Of a stretch of 16,902 bases of DNA, positions 13,625 through 16,902 are shown piece by piece. A program made the position numbers and the translations under genes. Below the pieces are notes generated by a model. It ran no database searches and was not told the origin of the DNA. It saw nothing but the letters and a program-made list of their open reading frames with translations. Position 1 is the stretch's first letter, and each line of letters starts with the position of its first letter. The DNA comes from Planctomycetota bacterium. GTDB taxonomy: Bacteria; Planctomycetota; Planctomycetia; Planctomycetales; Planctomycetaceae. Where the stretch lies: the NCBI GenBank assembly GCA_023429275.1, contig JAEYWB010000402.1, forward strand, positions 1-16,902, written 5' to 3'.

Positions 13625-14059
13625 ATGACAATCACCCATATTCTCGTTCCAGTCGATTTCAGCGTGTCGTCTCTGGCCGCCCTCGAGGCCGCCTGCGACG
13701 TCGCTGCCCGCTTCAAGGCGAGAATCGACCTCCTGACCGTCGTCGAACCATTGCCGCCCAGCGCGGACTTGATGCTCTTCAACACTTTTGATGTGGTCAG
13801 CCAGCAGACTCGCGACGAGCTCGCCAATCTCGTGGTTCCTGACCAAACCCTGACCGTGCGAAAGGTTGTCCGGATCGGGTCTCCCGCCCAGGTGATCACG
13901 GAATACGCGGAGCAGGAAAAGATCGATCTGATCGTCTTGGGAACGCACGGACGGACCGGGCTCTCCCACCTTCTGATGGGGAGCGTCGCCGAACGAGTCG
14001 TTCGCACGGCTCCCTGTCCTGTTCTCGTTTCCCGTGCGAAAGCAAAGGCCGCCGCATAG
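13625..14059 (+). CDS. Universal stress protein (UspA family)
   Basis: This is a single-domain cytoplasmic stress protein of 144 residues, the usual length. The sequence opens ITHILVPVDFSVSSLAALEAA, with D11 in the nucleotide-contacting position. The ATP-binding signature G-X2-G-X9-G-S is intact: G106, G109, G119 and S120 within LGTHGRTGLSHLLMGSVAE. It ends in the usual APCPVLVSR strand. This pattern marks the ATP-binding subgroup (MJ0577-like), which acts as a nucleotide-dependent switch in stress survival. The ATG at 13625 is chosen because the family homology begins there; its ribosome site is weak. The gene lies 120 nt upstream of hsp20. Confidence 0.95.
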   Translation: MTITHILVPVDFSVSSLAALEAACDVAARFKARIDLLTVVEPLPPSADLMLFNTFDVVSQQTRDELANLVVPDQTLTVRKVVRIGSPAQVITEYAEQEKIDLIVLGTHGRTGLSHLLMGSVAERVVRTAPCPVLVSRAKAKAAA

Positions 14060-14179
14060 GTCGACCCTGCGCGGCCTGAACTCACTGTTTTGTGCCATTC
14101 CCCCCGCAACTTCTTCCTGCGGAGCGCCCGCGGCGGTGGTCGCCCGAGCGCCGAGCAGTCACCCATTTGGAGATTTGCC

Positions 14180-14647
14180 ATGAAATCGACACTCCCTCGC
14201 CGCGTTTCCAACGAGCTCGCGACCTGGTTCCGACGGGACCCATTCGCGCCCTTGCGGGAAGAGATGAACGACCTCCTCAGCCGCTTCGCGGGCGATGGAA
14301 ACGGCGGATGGTTCTCCGACGTCCAGATCCCCTCGATGGACCTCGCAGAGTCGGACAAGCAGATCGAGATCAAGATGGACGTTCCCGGCCTCAAGTCGGA
14401 AGAGATCCAGGTCGAGCTGCAGGGGAACACGCTCGTGGTGAGCGGCGAGCACAAGGAAGACAAGGAGACGAAGGACAAGGCGTTCCATCGCATCGAGCGG
14501 AGCACTGGAAAATTCTACCGGGCGGTGACTCTGCCGTGCGCCGTGCAGCAGGGAACGGTCGAGGCCGTGTGCCGCGACGGGGTGCTGACCGTGACGCTGC
14601 CAAAAGTAGAAGCCGCCTGCGCGAAGAAGATCGCCGTCAAACCGTAG
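14180..14647 (+). CDS. Hsp20-family small heat-shock protein
   Basis: This is a 155-residue ATP-independent holdase that binds unfolding proteins. The alpha-crystallin domain covers about 52-143, with MDVPGL (66-71), VVSGEHKED (86-94) and the conserved GVLTVTLPK (134-142). The C-terminal tail carries an I-X-V motif (I151, V153) used for oligomer assembly. The short N-terminal arm (FRRDPFAPLREEMNDLLSRF) is typical of bacterial class A proteins. The ATG at 14180 has GGAG seven bases upstream. The next gene is GroEL, a fitting downstream refolding partner, but a 10-bp hairpin separates the two. Confidence 0.96.
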   Translation: MKSTLPRRVSNELATWFRRDPFAPLREEMNDLLSRFAGDGNGGWFSDVQIPSMDLAESDKQIEIKMDVPGLKSEEIQVELQGNTLVVSGEHKEDKETKDKAFHRIERSTGKFYRAVTLPCAVQQGTVEAVCRDGVLTVTLPKVEAACAKKIAVKP

Positions 14648-14665
14648 TGCCAGCCTTCGCGCGAC

Positions 14666-14703
14666 ACTCGTCGGGCCGATCGCCTGGCCTCGACCCGACG
14701 AGT
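14666..14703 (+). terminator. Hairpin between hsp20 and groEL
   Basis: ACTCGTCGGG (14666-14675) and CCCGACGAGT (14694-14703) form a perfect 10-bp stem with an 18-nt loop, 19 nt after the hsp20 stop. A weak pyrimidine tract, CTTCCTTCC, follows. It is the strongest inverted repeat in this part of the window. It is not a CIRCE element, whose arms (TTAGCACTC and GAGTGCTAA) are absent. It may act as a partial terminator setting the hsp20 to groEL ratio. Confidence 0.5.
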
Positions 14704-14796
14704 CTTCCTTCCAAAGTTCCGATACGGCCGCAGCATGCCTGCTCGCGTCTTTTGCCACAGAGCCTCTTCTGTCCTCCCTTCAGCCCGGGTACTCCT

Positions 14797-16416
14797 GTGT
14801 CATACAAACAACTGATGTTCAAGGCCCCGGCTCGGGAAAAGATTCTCCAGGGAGCAACCATTCTGGCGGACGCGGTCCGCGTCACTCTCGGACCTCAATC
14901 CCGGTCTGTCCTGATCGAGAAATCCTGGGGCAAGCCCATCGTGTGCAACGATGGCGTGACGATCGCGAAGGAGATCGAGCTCAAGGACCGCGAGGCAAAC
15001 CTCGGCGCTCAGATCATCCGCCAGGCCGCGGAGCAGACGGGCGAGGCCGTCGGCGATGGAACCAGCACCTCGACGGTCCTTGCACATGGCCTCTTCGCCG
15101 AGGGGCTCAAGAACCTGGCTGCCGGCGCCAGCGGCATCGAGCTCAAGCACGGTATGGATCGCGGAATGAGAGCCGTTGTCGAGGCCCTGCGGACGCAATC
15201 GCGGCCCGTCACGACCCGCAAAGAGATGGCGCAAGTTGCCGCGCTTTCGGCGCATAACGATACCAGTCTTGGCGAGCTCGTCGCTGACGCAATGGAACGC
15301 GTTGGAGGAGATGGCGTCGTCTCTGTCGAGGAAGCGAAAGGGACGGAGACTTCCATCGAAGTTGTCGAAGGGATGCAGCTTGATCGCGGTTACCTCTCCT
15401 CCTACTTCGTCACCAACGCGGAGAAGATGGAGTGCGTGCTCGAGAGCCCGCGAATCCTCCTCTACGACCGCAGGATCAGTGCGATCAAGGACCTCATACC
15501 GCTTCTGGAACAGCTGACGAAATCGGGGCAACCGCTGCTCATCGTCGCCGATGATCTGGAGGCAGACGTTCTTGCGACGCTTGTGGTGAACAAACTGCGG
15601 GGCATCCTGAACTGCGTAGCGATCAAGGCCCCTGGTTACGGCGATCGCCGCAAGGAGATCCTTGGAGATATCGCCGTGCTGACAGGAGGCCAAGTCGTGG
15701 CTGAGGATCTCGGCCTCCAGCTGCCGGCGGTCAAATTGGCCGACCTCGGGCGCGCTGAGCGGATTGTCGTCGACAAGGACCACACCACCTTGATCGGCAG
15801 CGGAGCTTCTCAAGAAGCGATCGCCGCCCGATGTCGAGACATTCGGCGGCAGCTCGAGAAAACAACCTCCTCCTACGATCGGGAGATGCTCGAAAAACGC
15901 CTCGCGAAGCTCTCGGGCGGCGTGGCGGTCCTCCATGTCGGAGCTCCTTCCGAAGCGGAGCTCAAAAGTCGCAAGGAGGCGTTAGACGATGCAATCAGCG
16001 CCACTAAGGCCGCGATCGCGGAAGGGATCGTCCCGGGCGGGGGGCTCGCACTCCTGAGGGCGATACCCGCCGTCGAAAAGCTGGAAGTGCAGTGTGCCGG
16101 GGATGAGCTCACGGGACTGCGGATTCTCAAGAAGGCCTTGGAGATCCCCGCGCGGCAGATCGCCGAGAACTCGGGCTATGACGCAGGGATGGTCATCGGG
16201 CAAATGCGGGCGGAGCAAGACGCACGCGGGTTCGACGCGGCCACCGGTGAAATGAAAGACCTGTTCGCGGCCGGGATCGTTGATCCCGTGAAGGTCGTCC
16301 GGACGGCACTCGAGAACGCTGTTTCGGTCGCCGGCGTTCTGCTCCTCACGGAGGCGACGCTGACCGAGGTTCCCGAGGCGAAGACGCCCCGGGAGCCCGC
16401 CCTGGTCGAGCCCTAA
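14797..16416 (+). CDS. groL: Chaperonin GroEL (60 kDa), divergent copy without adjacent groES
   Basis: This is a 539-residue ATP-driven folding chamber subunit. Reading from the GTG at 14797 gives SYKQLMFKAPAREKILQG, which aligns with normal GroEL starts and puts key residues at E. coli numbers: D52, D87 (GDGTST) and D398 for ATP binding and hydrolysis; Y199, Y203, F204, I234, L237, L259, V263 and V264 for substrate and GroES contact. The chaperonin opening reads TLGPQSRS instead of TLGPKGRN. The C-terminus ends VPEAKTPREPALVEP with no GGM repeats. The same reading frame stays open upstream through hsp20, but that part has no GroEL similarity. No groES lies on either side within the window. 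The ribosome site is weak (GGGT). The DUF2267 gene follows after 45 nt. Confidence 0.97.
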   Translation: MSYKQLMFKAPAREKILQGATILADAVRVTLGPQSRSVLIEKSWGKPIVCNDGVTIAKEIELKDREANLGAQIIRQAAEQTGEAVGDGTSTSTVLAHGLFAEGLKNLAAGASGIELKHGMDRGMRAVVEALRTQSRPVTTRKEMAQVAALSAHNDTSLGELVADAMERVGGDGVVSVEEAKGTETSIEVVEGMQLDRGYLSSYFVTNAEKMECVLESPRILLYDRRISAIKDLIPLLEQLTKSGQPLLIVADDLEADVLATLVVNKLRGILNCVAIKAPGYGDRRKEILGDIAVLTGGQVVAEDLGLQLPAVKLADLGRAERIVVDKDHTTLIGSGASQEAIAARCRDIRRQLEKTTSSYDREMLEKRLAKLSGGVAVLHVGAPSEAELKSRKEALDDAISATKAAIAEGIVPGGGLALLRAIPAVEKLEVQCAGDELTGLRILKKALEIPARQIAENSGYDAGMVIGQMRAEQDARGFDAATGEMKDLFAAGIVDPVKVVRTALENAVSVAGVLLLTEATLTEVPEAKTPREPALVEP

Positions 16417-16461
16417 TGCCTGACGTTTCAGAGATCAGATACGACGTACCAGGAGAGACTC

Positions 16462-16902
16462 ATGAGTGCCACGGGTTTGGAAGTGTTCGACAGAACAGTG
16501 CAGCTCACCAACATCTGGCTCGATGACATCATGCGTGAGATGGGCTGGACCGATCGGCAACGCGCCTATCACGCGTTGCGTGCCGTGCTCCACACGCTCC
16601 GCGACCGGCTTCCTGTCTCGGAGACGGCCCGGCTGTCGGCGCAACTTCCGATGCTGATCCGCGGCGTCTTCTTCGAAGGTTGGCGCCCTGGGACTGTCCC
16701 GGTCCCGGAATTCAGCCGCGATGAGTTCCTCATGCACATCACCGATGCGTTCCTGTTCGTCATGGACGCCGATTCGCAGCATATCGCCACCGCCGTTCTT
16801 CGGGTCGTCGCACGACACATCAGCCCGGGAGAGTCGGAGAAGATCCGCCACGCCCTGCCTGAAGGCTGTCGCGAACTCTGGCCTGCGTCGACGGACCAAC
16901 AG
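16462..16902 (+). CDS. DUF2267 protein, 3' end beyond the window
   Basis: The ATG at 16462, with AGGAGA six bases before it, opens a frame of 147 codons that is still open at the window edge. The sequence matches the DUF2267 family along its length: TVQLTNIWLDDIMREMGW, then RAYHALRAVLHTLRDRLP, AQLPMLIRGVFFEGWRP, the helix around FLMHITDAFLFVMD, and LRVVARHISPGESEKIRHAL followed by CRELWP. That is nearly a full single domain, so only a short tail should be missing. The biochemical role is unknown; family members are often found next to Hsp20, universal stress and BON proteins. It probably shares a transcript with groEL, 45 nt upstream. Confidence 0.92.
   Translation, partial: MSATGLEVFDRTVQLTNIWLDDIMREMGWTDRQRAYHALRAVLHTLRDRLPVSETARLSAQLPMLIRGVFFEGWRPGTVPVPEFSRDEFLMHITDAFLFVMDADSQHIATAVLRVVARHISPGESEKIRHALPEGCRELWPASTDQQ

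Noticed and set aside
14092..14796. Upstream in-frame extension of groEL through hsp20
   Set aside because: The added 235 residues are the out-of-phase reading of hsp20 and spacer, Arg/Pro-rich with no chaperonin similarity. The GTG at 14797 gives a normal GroEL N-terminus and numbering.
14648..14796. Possible CIRCE (HrcA) operator before groEL
   Set aside because: The inverted repeat there has arms ACTCGTCGGG and CCCGACGAGT with an 18-nt loop, unlike the CIRCE arms and their 9-nt spacing.
1..16902. CRISPR array, tRNA, rRNA, riboswitch or complete insertion sequence
   Set aside because: No regularly spaced direct repeats, cloverleaf or rRNA sequence, conserved riboswitch core, or terminal inverted repeats around a transposase were seen by eye. 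Covariance-model and repeat-finder searches were not possible.

Overview
The window looks like a chromosomal segment from a GC-rich (around 60%) Gram-negative bacterium. The gene content (tandem stress proteins, a DUF2267 protein, a persulfide dioxygenase with two rhodanese-like domains, an acyltransferase-carrier-ligase fusion, a kinase/ATP-binding fusion) suggests a member of the Planctomycetes. No rRNA, tRNA or other marker gene is present, so this is an inference from gene families and composition.

Left block (about 1-8400), mostly minus strand. A short unrecognised plus-strand gene (215-451) faces a truncated alcohol dehydrogenase tail (499-708) across a shared hairpin. The tail lies directly behind an NtrC-type sigma-54 activator (739-2160). 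Between that activator and the next gene is the 3' remnant of an IS630-type transposase (2213-2440). Then, reading leftward, come a large acyltransferase/acyl-carrier/AMP-ligase fusion (5196-7841), a zinc alcohol dehydrogenase (4096-5091) and a bifunctional aminoglycoside-phosphotransferase-like/P-loop kinase protein (2467-4068). The last two are probably co-transcribed. An unrecognised open frame (7851-8381) abuts the acyltransferase start.

Central block (8460-11545), plus strand: a reactive-sulfur detoxification locus. An ArsR-family repressor gene has a near-consensus promoter whose spacer carries a 22-bp operator. The same operator recurs with identical internal spacing just before the next gene, a membrane-anchored rhodanese of YgaP type. 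A CstB-like persulfide dioxygenase with two rhodanese-like domains follows. A TauE/SafE-type exporter completes the set but is dead: it has a stop codon, a frameshift and a large internal deletion. The expected logic is a persulfide-sensing repressor controlling sulfur-transfer and persulfide-oxidising enzymes, with export of the sulfite or thiosulfate product lost or moved elsewhere.

Right block (12089-16902): a stress-protein cluster with a small BON-domain protein (minus), a Nudix hydrolase, a universal stress protein, an Hsp20 small heat-shock protein, a GroEL without a neighbouring GroES and without the usual GGM tail, and a DUF2267 protein that runs off the window. Sizeable gaps (11546-12088, 12335-12655, 13127-13624) hold little recognisable. 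With the three gene remnants, they suggest a rearranged, partly decaying accessory region. The features most worth a second look are the duplicated operator, the exporter decay and the self-contained acyl-activating/acyltransferase fusion.
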